From positions 1 through 32,120 of the forward strand of contig JACOEH010000053.1 in assembly GCA_024998685.1 (NCBI GenBank): DNA of 32,120 nt, in the 5' to 3' direction. Under the pieces are notes generated by a model. That model did not search any database. It worked only from the letters and a program-made list of their open reading frames with translations, and had not been told where the DNA came from. This document shows positions 8,962-19,580 of the stretch, in pieces. The position numbers and the translations under genes were made by a program. This DNA is from Nitrospira sp. Its GTDB lineage: Bacteria > Nitrospirota > Nitrospiria > Nitrospirales > Nitrospiraceae. The number at the start of each line of letters is the position of its first letter. Position 1 is the first letter of the stretch.

Positions 8962-9195
8962 CGAGTCTGGACCGGCACGATCGTATGGTTCAGATAGGCA
9001 GAGGCGTAGGTGATGGCGGCTCGGATATCGTCACGCTCCAAGTAGGGGTAATCGCGAAGAATCTCTTCTTCAGACGTACTCTGCCGCCAGCATGTCCAGG
9101 ATATCCTGAACACGGATACGCATGCCGCGGATGCAAGGACGGCCTCCGCATTTGCCTGGCTCGATGGTGATACGTTGAAGAGGGTCGGTCTTCAT
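8958..9195 (-). pseudogene. DUF433-family antitoxin, frameshifted
   Basis: Reading from the ATG at 9195 gives MKTDPLQRITIEPGKCGGRP, then CIRGMRIRVQDILDMLAAEYV and a stop at 9070-9072. This is the start of a DUF433 protein, a winged-helix antitoxin family usually paired with DUF5615 toxins. Shifting frame at about 9074-9083 restores the rest of the family: SEEEILRDYPYLERDDIRAA, then ITYASAYLNHTIVPVQTR, ending in a TGA that overlaps the toxin ATG by four bases. One extra base (or a two-base loss) explains the break. The full-length product would be about 78 aa, normal for the family. Either a real inactivating mutation or a sequence error. Confidence 0.75.
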
Positions 9196-9336
9196 GAAGG
9201 TTGGCCTTTTCGCTTATACATTAGGACCTTCAGAGGACTATAGCACTGGGCGGGAGGTTCAGTAATCGCAGTAAACTACCTGCACACTGTTGAGCGAGGG
9301 GATGAAGAAACTGGGTTGGTTTTGGGTCGTCTTGGT

Positions 9337-9555
9337 CTAGGCCTTCGGCCGAAGCTTCCTACGAAGGAGAGCAAACGATTTCGTCAGAGAACCGCGGGTA
9401 CGAACTTCGATCGATTGCCGGGAACTCTTCCTCGCAAGAAACCGACTCACGTCGATCCACGCTTCGCATCCGATCGAGACCGGTTCCGCCTTGAGTGAAC
9501 AGGCGAGTTGTTGCCCATTGGAATGATTGAAGCGGAAAGCCATTTCGTCCTTCAT
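9337..9555 (-). CDS. Possible small hypothetical protein
   Basis: An open frame of 72 codons from ATG 9555 (MKDEMAFRFNHSNGQQLACS) ends in basic RRKLRPKA. An in-frame ATG at 9585 would add ten residues. There are no recognisable motifs, no clear ribosome site, and an overlapping open frame on the same strand, so coding status is doubtful. Apart from this ORF, 9196-9799 holds only a short CCGTCC/GGACGG hairpin near 9609-9628 and a GGCCTTCGGCC-type palindrome near 9342. Confidence 0.25.
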   Translation of the reverse strand: MKDEMAFRFNHSNGQQLACSLKAEPVSIGCEAWIDVSRFLARKSSRQSIEVRTRGSLTKSFALLRRKLRPKA

Positions 9556-9799
9556 GAATTTCGGCCCACCGGCGGCCCTTTTCATTTCGGGTAGAGCAAG
9601 GAGAATGCCGTCCGAATGATTGGACGGGGAGTGCCGAGTTTTTCTTATATTGCGTTGATTTCAAAAGAAACCGGTTCATCAAGCGGACCTTATGATGATT
9701 GAGATCTGTATGCTGGAGGATGCAGGAATGTATCCCAATGTGCGTGGGAGTATCCAAATGGGGAACTGATCTGCCTGTGCAGGAGGTGTGAGAGGAGGC

Positions 9800-10219
9800 C
9801 TAGAACTCTCCTGCGTTCACTTCTCGCACTCGTTCTGCTGGGATACTGAGTGCGGCTAAAAGGTAGTCTTTGAATTGGGCGCTGTAGGGTTGGACGGCAA
9901 TGGCTCGTTGCATGCAGAGCAGCCAGGCATCGCGTTCTTCGTACCCAATGGGGAACTGTTTGTGGAATCCCGGAATGTTGATCGGCCCATAGTGCTGCTG
10001 AAATAGCTTGGGGCCTCCAAGCCAACCGCACAGGAAATAGGTCAACTTCTTGCGCGATTCGCTTAGATCCGGAGGATGCATGCTTCTGATGGTTTCAGCC
10101 TCAGGCAGCGTATCCATGTTGAGGTAAAATTCGTTCACCAAGCGGGTGATTCCCGCAAGTTCACCCGCTTCCTGATACGGAGTGGTTTGTACGCTGTCTT
10201 CCTGTTCATCAACGGACAT
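9800..10219 (-). CDS. Group II truncated haemoglobin
   Basis: This 139-aa haem protein of the 2-over-2 globin fold is likely to bind O2 or NO in the cytoplasm. Family marks are Tyr32 (B10, in VNEFYLNMDT), the FLCGWLGGP segment, His86 (proximal F8, in PGFHKQFPIG) and Trp99 (G8, in ERDAWLLCMQRAI). Length and motif order match group II (trHbO/YjbI-like) globins. It is the last gene of the minus-strand thiamin array, 21 bases after the receiver-YgfZ fusion, with no strong ribosome site of its own, which suggests co-transcription. Plausible roles are NO/O2 handling near Fe-S enzymes; exact ligand chemistry cannot be inferred. Confidence 0.93.
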   Translation of the reverse strand: MSVDEQEDSVQTTPYQEAGELAGITRLVNEFYLNMDTLPEAETIRSMHPPDLSESRKKLTYFLCGWLGGPKLFQQHYGPINIPGFHKQFPIGYEERDAWLLCMQRAIAVQPYSAQFKDYLLAALSIPAERVREVNAGEF

Positions 10220-10240
10220 AGATCTTTGCGGGGTCTGGTG

Positions 10241-11755
10241 TTAATGCTTGGTGTAGAAGGGCAGGGTCTGCACAGTGGCCGAATGTCTGCCGCTCTCGAA
10301 TTCCACAGTCAGTTCGGTGCCGGGTTTACTGAAGTCTCGCAGGGGAAATCCGAAAGCAATGGTCTTGTTGACCTGGGGGGAACGGACTGCGCTGCTGATC
10401 CAGCCAACCTCGCGAGCACCGCTATAGAGTTTGGCTCCATGCGGCGGAACGCCTGAATCTACAAGGACCAACCCGACCAACTTGCGGCGCACATTGCCGT
10501 ATGTATCCATGCGCGCAACGACTTCTTGTCCCGGATAGCATCCTTTGTTCAAGCTGAAAGCCTTTTCCTCAAGATTGGCTTCGGGCGGAACAATCTCTTC
10601 GTTCAAATCCGGCCCGGCTTTCGGGAAGCCGGCTTCAATGCGTAAGGCCTCTCGCGCATGGCTTCCGATGGCCCTCATGCCGAATTTGTTCCCTACCTGT
10701 ATGGCACTGGTCCAGGCTGTCAGGAGACTATCCGTGGGAAGCAGCACCTCGATATCAATCTCTCCCGTTTCTTCGGTGCGTAACACGAGAGCATGATGCC
10801 CGCCGATCTGTGCGGTGACAAAATCGACCGGCTTTAAATCCGTGACGTCCACCCCGAACGCGGATTGCATCACATGCGGGGCCTTCGGTCCGCTGATCAA
10901 CAGCAATCCCCAGCTCTCGGCACAGTTTTCCATCTTGGCTTTGGTCCCATAGAGCAGGAATTTGCGTAAGGTCTGGAATGTCGTTTCCCCGATTTCGCCG
11001 ACATCCTCCAACATGACGGCTTCTGTCTGCATATACACACGGAAGTATGTGAGCATCTTGCCTTTGTGGGTCAACAGGCTGGAATAGCGGCCTTGTCCTG
11101 GTTGGAGGGAAAGGATGTCGTTGCTGATGACGCTTTGCAACCACTTCACGCGATCCTCGCCCGTGACACGGAGCTTGCCGCGATGAGAGAGATCGGCTAT
11201 CCCCACTGACTGGCGGACGGCCCGATGTTCGGCTATGACATCGCCGTAGTGAGCCGGTATGTCCCAGCCGGTGATGTCCTCAAACGTCGCTCCAAGTCGG
11301 GCATGTTGCCCATGAAGCCGGGATCGTTTCATCGGCTTCTCATTTGATGTTGCGCCGGACGGTGATTGCTGAGGCTTAGCCGCGAGGACTTCTTCCACCA
11401 GGTCTTTTGTCCGGGCAGAAAATTCATTGCGAGAGACGACTTTCGTCACGCCCAGCGCTTTCACACGGTTCCAGGTATCGACTTCTTCGTGATTGGCAAA
11501 GGCCAACGTCGGAATGCCCTTCAGTCGTGGATCGGCTTGCAGCTTCTCCAACGCCTGAAAGGCGTCAAGAGTCAGGTCGTTCATATTGAAGAGGATCGCC
11601 CCTGGGTTGACGGACAGGGCTTTGTCGACAATATCCTGTTGTGTACGTGCTTTTTCAAGCCGGTATTCCGGTTGGCGCAATGCGTCTCGGACTTTGGTGT
11701 AGAAAAATAGATCGGTAATGGCAACGAGGATGGTTTTTTGGTTTGTTTGGTTCAT
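10241..11755 (-). CDS. ygfZ: Fusion of degenerate response-regulator receiver domain with YgfZ/GcvT-like folate-binding protein
   Basis: Two domains lie in one open frame (504 aa from ATG 11755). Residues about 8-125 fold like a CheY receiver (TILVAITDLFFYTKVRDAL; GAILFNMND; IPTLAFANHEEVD; GVTKVVSRNEF), but the phospho-acceptor Asp position is Asn57. A Pro/Ser/Gly linker follows. From about residue 142 comes a GcvT-like domain ending with the YgfZ signature KGCYPGQE (Cys406 at its core). YgfZ proteins bind tetrahydrofolate and support certain Fe-S enzymes. The start is uncertain: the ATG lies inside an intergenic inverted repeat, no Shine-Dalgarno is obvious, and a TTG at 11821 is also in frame. 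It sits in the thiamin operon with ThiC (4Fe-4S) upstream and a haemoglobin downstream. Confidence 0.88.
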   Translation of the reverse strand: MNQTNQKTILVAITDLFFYTKVRDALRQPEYRLEKARTQQDIVDKALSVNPGAILFNMNDLTLDAFQALEKLQADPRLKGIPTLAFANHEEVDTWNRVKALGVTKVVSRNEFSARTKDLVEEVLAAKPQQSPSGATSNEKPMKRSRLHGQHARLGATFEDITGWDIPAHYGDVIAEHRAVRQSVGIADLSHRGKLRVTGEDRVKWLQSVISNDILSLQPGQGRYSSLLTHKGKMLTYFRVYMQTEAVMLEDVGEIGETTFQTLRKFLLYGTKAKMENCAESWGLLLISGPKAPHVMQSAFGVDVTDLKPVDFVTAQIGGHHALVLRTEETGEIDIEVLLPTDSLLTAWTSAIQVGNKFGMRAIGSHAREALRIEAGFPKAGPDLNEEIVPPEANLEEKAFSLNKGCYPGQEVVARMDTYGNVRRKLVGLVLVDSGVPPHGAKLYSGAREVGWISSAVRSPQVNKTIAFGFPLRDFSKPGTELTVEFESGRHSATVQTLPFYTKH

Positions 11756-11825
11756 TTGGTTTATCTGGTATGTTTGGTGAAAGTCCTCAACAAAAGAAAC
11801 GAGACAAACGAAAAGAACCAAACAG
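11743..11825. repeat. Intergenic inverted repeat, TTTGGTTTGTTTGGTTC type, copy 1
   Basis: Two about 38-base arms rich in TTTGGTTxxTTTGG units face each other (TTGTTTGGTTCATTTGG on the left, complement of cgaaaagaaccaaacag on the right) with few mismatches. It separates the TPR gene stop from the YgfZ fusion and supplies that gene's likely ATG. A related element occurs at 23431-23529. Confidence 0.75.
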
Positions 11826-11827
11826 CA

Positions 11828-12343
11828 TCAGTTCAGAGAACTGACCAACCGCCCGAGCGCCTTCCGAGCCAGCGCATAGTTCGGATCCAGCGCGAGCGCT
11901 TTCTTATACGAATCGATGGCTTCCGTCCAGTTTCCTTTTCGCTCGTACACGCGGCCGAGATTGAGGTGGGGATAGGCCGGACTCTCGTAGCGCTTGGCCT
12001 GTATCGCCTTCTGAAACCAGGGAATGGCTTCGTCGAATTCACCCTTCTCAATCAGATAGGCGCCGATATCATTGTAGGGGTTGCCGAAGTCCGGATCCTG
12101 GGCGATAGCCTTGCGGCATTCATCAATGGCCTCGTCAATTCGTCCCATCCAGCTATAGGTCCATCCCAAGAACGTATAGGCTTCAGCAGTGGGATGGGTG
12201 GCCAGCGATTTCTTGTACAGGTTGACGGCCTCTTCAAGTTCACGCTTCATCTGTTGTTCATAGGCCTGCTGAAAGAGATCCCACGCCTGGCGCTTGTCTT
12301 CCTCGCGCCCTTCGCCTTGGATCAAAAAATCTTGAATATCCAT
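11828..12343 (-). CDS. TPR-repeat protein
   Basis: This 171-aa protein starts at ATG 12343 (MDIQDFLIQGEGREEDKRQA). It is almost entirely tetratricopeptide repeats of about 34 residues, for example AYTFLGWTYSWMGRIDEAID, PYNDIGAYLIEKGEFDEAI and AYPHLNLGRVYERKGNWTEA. At least four repeats are visible. There is no signal peptide or membrane segment, so it is probably a cytoplasmic scaffold for protein-protein contacts. The frame is open to a further ATG at 12418, but that upstream part lies in an inverted repeat and is unlikely to be translated. It lies between thi4 and the YgfZ fusion; its partner is unknown. Confidence 0.85.
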   Translation of the reverse strand: MDIQDFLIQGEGREEDKRQAWDLFQQAYEQQMKRELEEAVNLYKKSLATHPTAEAYTFLGWTYSWMGRIDEAIDECRKAIAQDPDFGNPYNDIGAYLIEKGEFDEAIPWFQKAIQAKRYESPAYPHLNLGRVYERKGNWTEAIDSYKKALALDPNYALARKALGRLVSSLN

Positions 12344-12364
12344 GAGGATCTGTAGGAGCTTATG

Positions 12365-12436
12365 GCGTATGGCAAATGGCTTATGGCATGGAACAGGATT
12401 TCTTAACGTTTCTGCCATAAGCTACATGCTATACAC
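12365..12436. repeat. Intergenic inverted repeat, TATGGC-rich type
   Basis: The left arm (GCGTATGGCAAATGGCTTAT onward) and the complement of the right arm (GTGTATAGCATGTAGCTTAT onward) match at about 19 of 24 positions, with a 24-base loop. It sits between the thi4 stop and the TPR gene. It could fold in the mRNA as a processing or attenuation hairpin, or be a small non-autonomous element. It is unrelated in sequence to the TTTGG-type repeat. Confidence 0.6.
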
Positions 12437-12445
12437 TCTGTGGCG

Positions 12446-13246
12446 CTACTCCTGTTTCAATTTCTTCCTAATCAATTCCGCTCCATATCGTCCGGACAGC
12501 AGCATCGAGCCGAAGGCCGGGCCCATTCTGGGGGTACCATATACGGCGGCGACCGCCAATCCGATGACGAAGCAATTTGGATACACTTCTCCGGTACGAT
12601 CCATCACCTCTTCTTCAGACCGTGCGACCCACATGGCACCGTTTCCCGGGACCTTATTATACAGGTTCCGCTTGTGAAGGAGTTCGACCAGAACAGCATC
12701 GTGGCCGGTGGCATCGACTACGACCTTGCTTTCAAGAGCGATGGGATCGACATGGATGATATCATGACCCGCCATTTCGACGGTGGTGCTGTTGACGACG
12801 ACTCCTTCCAAAAGGCCGCCATTGCGCAGGATCAAATCGACCACGCGCGTGAGGTTCATGATCTTGGCGCCGGCATTGTACGCGGCAGCAATCAAGGCCC
12901 CTGTCGCGTGCGGTGGATCGACCATATACATCCCGTCACACTCTTTGATCCGCTTACAAGGCACGCCGATCTCTTCGAGGATTTCATTGGCCGGCTCGCA
13001 GATAGTGGCTTTGTTCATGAGATACCCACCGGACCAAAATCCACCACCGAGCGCCAGGCTTTGCTCGATGAGGACGGTGCGAAATCCCATCGCGGCCAAA
13101 TCGCGTGCGCAAATAAGTCCAGATGGTCCCGCACCGACGATGATCACGTCGCTTTCAATCAGCTGATCAAACTCTTTATAGTATTCCCGGGCGATCTGCC
13201 GGGTGATGTCTCTTTCCCGTAACGGGGCCGGTCGCGGTTTGGCCAT
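12446..13246 (-). CDS. thi4: Thiamine thiazole synthase, Thi4 family, His-type (sulfide-dependent)
   Basis: This 266-aa flavoprotein-fold enzyme makes ADP-thiazole from NAD, glycine and sulfur for thiamin synthesis. The dinucleotide-binding motif is VIIVGAGPSGLICARDLA near the N-terminus, followed by GGGFWSGGYLMNK. The residue at the position of the sulfur-donating Cys of yeast Thi4 is His165 (HVDP; yeast has CMDP), as in archaeal enzymes. This predicts a catalytic, non-suicide enzyme using free sulfide with a metal cofactor. VDATGHDA and the C-terminal YGTPRMGPAFGSMLLSG are conserved family segments. It begins 9 bases after thiC, so it shares the riboswitch-controlled transcript. Annotation as ribulose-1,5-biphosphate synthetase would be a known misnomer. 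Confidence 0.94.
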   Translation of the reverse strand: MAKPRPAPLRERDITRQIAREYYKEFDQLIESDVIIVGAGPSGLICARDLAAMGFRTVLIEQSLALGGGFWSGGYLMNKATICEPANEILEEIGVPCKRIKECDGMYMVDPPHATGALIAAAYNAGAKIMNLTRVVDLILRNGGLLEGVVVNSTTVEMAGHDIIHVDPIALESKVVVDATGHDAVLVELLHKRNLYNKVPGNGAMWVARSEEEVMDRTGEVYPNCFVIGLAVAAVYGTPRMGPAFGSMLLSGRYGAELIRKKLKQE

Positions 13247-13255
13247 GTGGTGCTC

Positions 13256-15208
<1,953 letters not shown>

Positions 15209-15258
15209 TCATGGTTGGCCGATATCCGGAGCTCAAAACCGACGCGGTATTCGCGCAA

Positions 15259-15297
15259 TAAAAAAGCCGCATTCCCAAGCGTGGGGGAATGCGGCTG
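15259..15297 (-). terminator. Intrinsic terminator of the TPP riboswitch
   Basis: Reading the minus strand, a perfect 12-bp GC-rich stem (AGCCGCATTCCC with its complement) is followed directly by a T-run. It lies between the riboswitch aptamer and thiC, so TPP binding probably favours termination before thiC. Confidence 0.88.
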
Positions 15298-15317
15298 AAC
15301 CTCACAAGATCCGCTGT

Positions 15318-15412
15318 CGTCCCGGCTTCCCTACGCTGGTATTACCCAGGTCAGGTTGTGAGGGTCGTCCGATCGTTCGGACTCTCAGCCTCAAGGCCCC
15401 CCTAGCTCTAGC
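15318..15412 (-). promoter_or_regulatory. TPP (thiamin pyrophosphate) riboswitch, THI element
   Basis: The minus strand carries the hallmark aptamer strings in order: GGGGGGCC, then GGCTGAGAGTCC, a P3 hairpin (GTCCGAACGATCGGAC), ACCCTCACAACCTGACCTGG and GTAATACCAGCGTAGGGAAG. Spacing fits the THI box. With the terminator just downstream it should switch off thiC-thi4 and possibly the whole array when TPP is plentiful. Confidence 0.96.
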
Positions 15413-15423
15413 TATTGGTGCTG

Positions 15424-15453
15424 ATCGTATTCCTCAGAGATGAGCCAAGTCAA
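15424..15453 (-). promoter_or_regulatory. Candidate promoter of the thiC operon
   Basis: On the minus strand TTGACT (15448-15453) and TACGAT (15424-15429) are 18 bases apart. A transcript starting near 15417 would begin just before the riboswitch, as expected. Sequence prediction only. Confidence 0.5.
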
Positions 15454-15526
15454 TCGGCTATTAGACCCATTCCGTCCACTATCATTTGGGGCGGCCGGCT
15501 AGGACTTTTCCTCATAGGGCCATTCG

Positions 15527-15555
15527 TTGATTGTGGAGAGAGGCTATCGTAAAAT
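15527..15555 (+). promoter_or_regulatory. Candidate promoter of nadA
   Basis: TTGATT (15527-15532) and TAAAAT (15550-15555) are 17 bases apart. The expected start point near 15561 leaves a short leader with the GGGGGA ribosome site before the GTG start at 15583. Confidence 0.5.
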
Positions 15556-15582
15556 GAATTTCCTTACGGTCGGGGGAATATT

Positions 15583-16686
15583 GTGGCGGCTACTGCGACA
15601 TTCGCGAGGCCAATCACCGAGTACCAGACGCAATCGGCGGAGGAATTGTACCGTCGGACAGCAGCGGCCAAGAGCGCACTTGGTGAGCGGGTGATGATCC
15701 TGGGTCATAATTACCAACGGGACGAAGTCATCCAGCATGCCGATTTTCGCGGTGACTCGCTTTTGTTGGCGAAATTGGCCGCCGAACGGTCCGAACGCCC
15801 TTACATCGTCTTTTGTGGCGTCCACTTTATGGCCGAGACGGCGGACATCCTCAGCCGCTCTCAACAAACGGTCATTCTGCCGGACATGGCCGCGGGTTGC
15901 TCAATGGCCGATATGGCGGCGATCGAACAGGTTGACCAGAGTTGGGAAGCGTTGGGACGTGTGGTTTCCGTGGAAGATACCGTGATGCCGGCGGTCTATG
16001 TCAACTCCGCTGCGGTGCTCAAGGCGTTTTGTGGTGAACATGGGGGAATCACGTGCACGTCCTCCAATGCCAAAGCTGTGATTGAATGGTGCTGGGCCAG
16101 GCGAGAAAAAATTCTCTTCTTTCCTGATGAGCATTTGGGCCGTAATACGGCGAACAAGATGGGCATTCCCCGCGAACAGATGATCGTGTGGGACCCCTAT
16201 CAACCCAACGGCGGGAATACCAAGGAAGCCATCAAACGAGCCAAACTGATCTTATGGAAAGGTCATTGCAGCGTCCATCAGATGTTTCAACCGGTTCATG
16301 TGGACCACTTCCGCAAGCAGTACCCGGACGGCAAGGTCATTGTGCATCCAGAATGTCACGAAGACGTGGTCAATAAGGCGGATCTTATCGGATCGACCGA
16401 GTTCATCATCCGCACGGTGACCGCCGCGCCGGCCGGCACGACATGGGCGATTGGGACGGAATTGAATCTCGTCAATCGACTGAAGCATGAACTCACCGAT
16501 AAGAAAGTGTTCTTCTTGTCATCCACGGTCTGTCAGTGCGCCACCATGTTCCGAATCGATGCGGCGCACCTCTGCTGGGCGATGGAGAATCTTGCCGAAG
16601 GCCAGGTCGTCAACCGTATTGTGGTGCCGGAAGACGACAAACGCTGGGCGAAGGTTGCGCTTGATCGCATGATGGCCGTCAGTTAG
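15583..16686 (+). CDS. nadA: Quinolinate synthase NadA
   Basis: This 367-aa cytosolic 4Fe-4S enzyme condenses iminoaspartate with dihydroxyacetone phosphate to form quinolinate for NAD synthesis. The start is GTG with GGGGGA upstream. Family segments visible are MILGHNYQRDEVIQHAD, VFCGVHFMAETADIL, LPDMAAGCSMADM, GHCSVHQMF, VHPECHED and SSTVCQCATM. Likely cluster ligands are Cys106, Cys229 and Cys319 (or Cys317). No nadB or nadC is beside it. It is divergent from the thiamin operon and about 80 bases upstream of ileS. NAD is a substrate of the nearby Thi4. Confidence 0.97.
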   Translation: MAATATFARPITEYQTQSAEELYRRTAAAKSALGERVMILGHNYQRDEVIQHADFRGDSLLLAKLAAERSERPYIVFCGVHFMAETADILSRSQQTVILPDMAAGCSMADMAAIEQVDQSWEALGRVVSVEDTVMPAVYVNSAAVLKAFCGEHGGITCTSSNAKAVIEWCWARREKILFFPDEHLGRNTANKMGIPREQMIVWDPYQPNGGNTKEAIKRAKLILWKGHCSVHQMFQPVHVDHFRKQYPDGKVIVHPECHEDVVNKADLIGSTEFIIRTVTAAPAGTTWAIGTELNLVNRLKHELTDKKVFFLSSTVCQCATMFRIDAAHLCWAMENLAEGQVVNRIVVPEDDKRWAKVALDRMMAVS

Positions 16687-16766
16687 GGCTGGTGCCTCCC
16701 CCCTTCCTTCCGGTATAGTCCATCGATTCAGTATGATCATTCAGGGAATGCTCGGATCCATTATCT

Positions 16767-19580
16767 ATGGATTACAAATCAACGCTCAATCTTCCGAAAA
16801 CCGATTTCCCGATGAAGGCCAATCTGCCGCAGCGCGAGCCTGAGATGTTGGCCTGGTGGGAGCAACAGAAGCTCTATGAGCAGATTCAGGCAATGGGGCA
16901 TGGACGGCCTCGGTATGTGCTCCACGATGGCCCTCCGTATGCCAACGGCCGTATCCACATCGGGCACGCATTGAACAAGATTTTGAAAGACATCATCGTT
17001 AAGTCTAAGACCATGGCCGGCTTCCAGGCACCATATGTGCCTGGTTGGGATTGTCATGGTTTGCCGATCGAACATCAAGTGATGAAGGAGCTTGGTGAAA
17101 AGAAAAAAGATCTGGATGTCTCAGCAATCCGCAAACTCTGTCGCGCCTATGCCGAAAAGTACGTCGATATTCAGCGGGACGAATTCAAACGCCTCGGAGT
17201 ATTGGGAGAATGGGAACGTCCTTACCTCACCATGACGCCAAGCTATGAAGCCACGATTATTCGTGAGTTTGGAAAATTTGTTGAGCGTGGCGGAGTCTAC
17301 AAAGGCCTCAAGCCGGTGCTCTGGTGCACACAGGATCAAACAGCACTGGCGGAAGCGGAGGTCGAGTACGATGACCACACGTCTCCATCGATCTATGTGA
17401 AGTTCCCGGTCGTCACCTCACCGTCCGCTCTCGGTATGACCTTCCCTGGTATTTCCTTTCCGGAAGGAACGAAATCGATTTCCGTCGTCATTTGGACGAC
17501 GACGCCCTGGACCCTCCCGGCGAATCAAGCGGTCTGTCTTCATCGCGACATCAACTATGCGTTCCTGCACGTGGGAGATGAAATTTTCGTGATGGCCGAG
17601 CAGTTGATCGAGAGCGTAGCCAACGCTTGCAAGTTCGAAGACCATCGGGTGTTGGGGGTGAGGAAAGGCGGGGAGGGCTTCGAGGGGTTGGAGACGCAAC
17701 GCCCGTTGTCTACCGGCCTATCACCGATTCTGCTTGGTGATTTTGTCACCCTCGAGCAAGGGACCGGCTGCGTTCACATCGCGCCAGGACACGGTATGGA
17801 AGACTATCTCCTCGTGCTCGAGCACAACGCCAAGGCTTCACCCGGCGAGCGTCTCGAAATCCTGGCTCCGGTCGACAACGCCGGACGGTTCACGCCGGTC
17901 GTGAAGGAATTCGCGGGTCAGCACGTATTTAAGGCGAATCCAAAAATCGTCGACTATCTGCAGGCGAATGGACGTCTGCTCGGACATGGCTCGTTGAGCC
18001 ATTCGTATCCGCACTGTTGGCGGTGCAAGAGCCCGGTGATCTTTCGTGCGACCGAACAGTGGTTCGTGTCCATGGAGACAAACGATTTGCGGAGGGAGGC
18101 CCTAACGGAGATTGAACAGGTTCGATGGATTCCGAGCTATGGTCGTGATCGGATTTTCGGCATGATTGAAAACCGGCCGGACTGGTGTCTTTCTCGTCAG
18201 CGGGTGTGGGGGGTGCCGATCCCCGGGTTTACTTGCAAGACCTGTCATGATGTCCTTGCCGCCCCTGTCGTGATTGAACATGTCGCAGCATTGATGGAAT
18301 CCAAAGGGGCGGACGTCTGGTTTGAACGATCCGCGCTTGATTTGCTGCCTGCTGGAACGACATGTCCAAAGTGCGGAGGAATCCAGTTTGAAAAAGAGCA
18401 TGACATTCTCGACGTCTGGTTTGAATCAGGCGTCAGTTACGCGGCCGTGCTGAAACCGAGGAAGTGGTGGCCGGCTGATTTGTATCTTGAAGGCTCCGAC
18501 CAACACCGCGGCTGGTTCCATAGCGCCTTACTGGCCGGGGTCACGACCGATCATCGGGCGCCCTATCAGGCGGTATTGACCCATGGTTTTGTCGTGGATG
18601 GGCAGGGTAAAAAGATGTCCAAGTCGGCCGGGAATGTGGTCGCGCCGCAGGATGTCATCAAACAGTCTGGTGCGGAAATCCTCCGGCTTTGGGTGGCGGC
18701 TCAAGACTATCGTGAAGATCTCCGCATCTCACAGGAAATTCTAAATCATCTGATCGAAGCCTATCGGAAGATCCGCAATACGTCCCGCTTCTTGCTGAGC
18801 AATCTGTACGATTTCAATCCGGCAACGCATCGTGTTCCCCATGAAAAACTGCCGGACCTGGACCGATGGGCGTTGTTGCGTCTCGGGGAGCTGATCACGA
18901 AAGTGCGTCGAGCCTATGAAGACTTTGAGTTTCACATGATTTTTCATGCCCTGAACAATTTCTGTTCAGTGGATCTCAGCGCCGTCTATCTCGACATTCT
19001 GAAAGACCGGCTCTACACGTTCCGCAAGGATGCACCTGAGCGTCGCAGCTCTCAGACCGTCCTGTACGACATCATTGTGGCTCTGGCGAAACTCATGGCG
19101 CCGGTGTTGAGTTTTACGGCGGAGGAAATTTGGAGAACGTTGGCCGTGCAGGTACCTGGGAGGGAGGGAACGGCGAGCGTGCATCTCGCCCCGTTTCCCG
19201 ATCTCGATCCGGCATGGGCCGATGGGAAACTGGCAGAGCGATGGGAGCGGCTGCTGAAATATCGTACGCAGGTGCAAGGCGTGCTGGAGGAGCGGCGCCG
19301 TGAGAAAGTCATCGGCTCCTCGCTCGAAGCCCATGTTCATCTCATAACCGATGTGCCGACCGGTCAATGGCTGGACGTCGCACGTGCGGACTTGGGCGCG
19401 TTATTTATTGTGTCGCAGGTGACCGTCGAACAACGGGCCGATGCGACAACCGATTTCACCGTCTCCGTGACCAAGTCGACGCATCGCAAGTGTGAACGTT
19501 GCTGGAACTATCGAGAAGCGGTCGGCAAGGATGCCGCCCACCCAACACTGTGTGATCGATGCGTGGAGGCGATCCGTTGA
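16767..19580 (+). CDS. ileS: Isoleucyl-tRNA synthetase
   Basis: This 937-aa class I synthetase charges tRNA-Ile. The HIGH motif is HIGH at residues 64-67 ([13 protein letters not shown]). The editing (CP1) domain includes [18 protein letters not shown] is at 616-620 ([12 protein letters not shown]). A C-terminal zinc knuckle uses Cys909, Cys912, Cys929 and Cys932 (CERCW and CDRC). Length and the zinc tail mark the common bacterial IleS type, the kind usually sensitive to mupirocin. The stop TGA overlaps the TTG start of lspA. Confidence 0.98.
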   Translation: MDYKSTLNLPKTDFPMKANLPQREPEMLAWWEQQKLYEQIQAMGHGRPRYVLHDGPPYANGRIHIGHALNKILKDIIVKSKTMAGFQAPYVPGWDCHGLPIEHQVMKELGEKKKDLDVSAIRKLCRAYAEKYVDIQRDEFKRLGVLGEWERPYLTMTPSYEATIIREFGKFVERGGVYKGLKPVLWCTQDQTALAEAEVEYDDHTSPSIYVKFPVVTSPSALGMTFPGISFPEGTKSISVVIWTTTPWTLPANQAVCLHRDINYAFLHVGDEIFVMAEQLIESVANACKFEDHRVLGVRKGGEGFEGLETQRPLSTGLSPILLGDFVTLEQGTGCVHIAPGHGMEDYLLVLEHNAKASPGERLEILAPVDNAGRFTPVVKEFAGQHVFKANPKIVDYLQANGRLLGHGSLSHSYPHCWRCKSPVIFRATEQWFVSMETNDLRREALTEIEQVRWIPSYGRDRIFGMIENRPDWCLSRQRVWGVPIPGFTCKTCHDVLAAPVVIEHVAALMESKGADVWFERSALDLLPAGTTCPKCGGIQFEKEHDILDVWFESGVSYAAVLKPRKWWPADLYLEGSDQHRGWFHSALLAGVTTDHRAPYQAVLTHGFVVDGQGKKMSKSAGNVVAPQDVIKQSGAEILRLWVAAQDYREDLRISQEILNHLIEAYRKIRNTSRFLLSNLYDFNPATHRVPHEKLPDLDRWALLRLGELITKVRRAYEDFEFHMIFHALNNFCSVDLSAVYLDILKDRLYTFRKDAPERRSSQTVLYDIIVALAKLMAPVLSFTAEEIWRTLAVQVPGREGTASVHLAPFPDLDPAWADGKLAERWERLLKYRTQVQGVLEERRREKVIGSSLEAHVHLITDVPTGQWLDVARADLGALFIVSQVTVEQRADATTDFTVSVTKSTHRKCERCWNYREAVGKDAAHPTLCDRCVEAIR

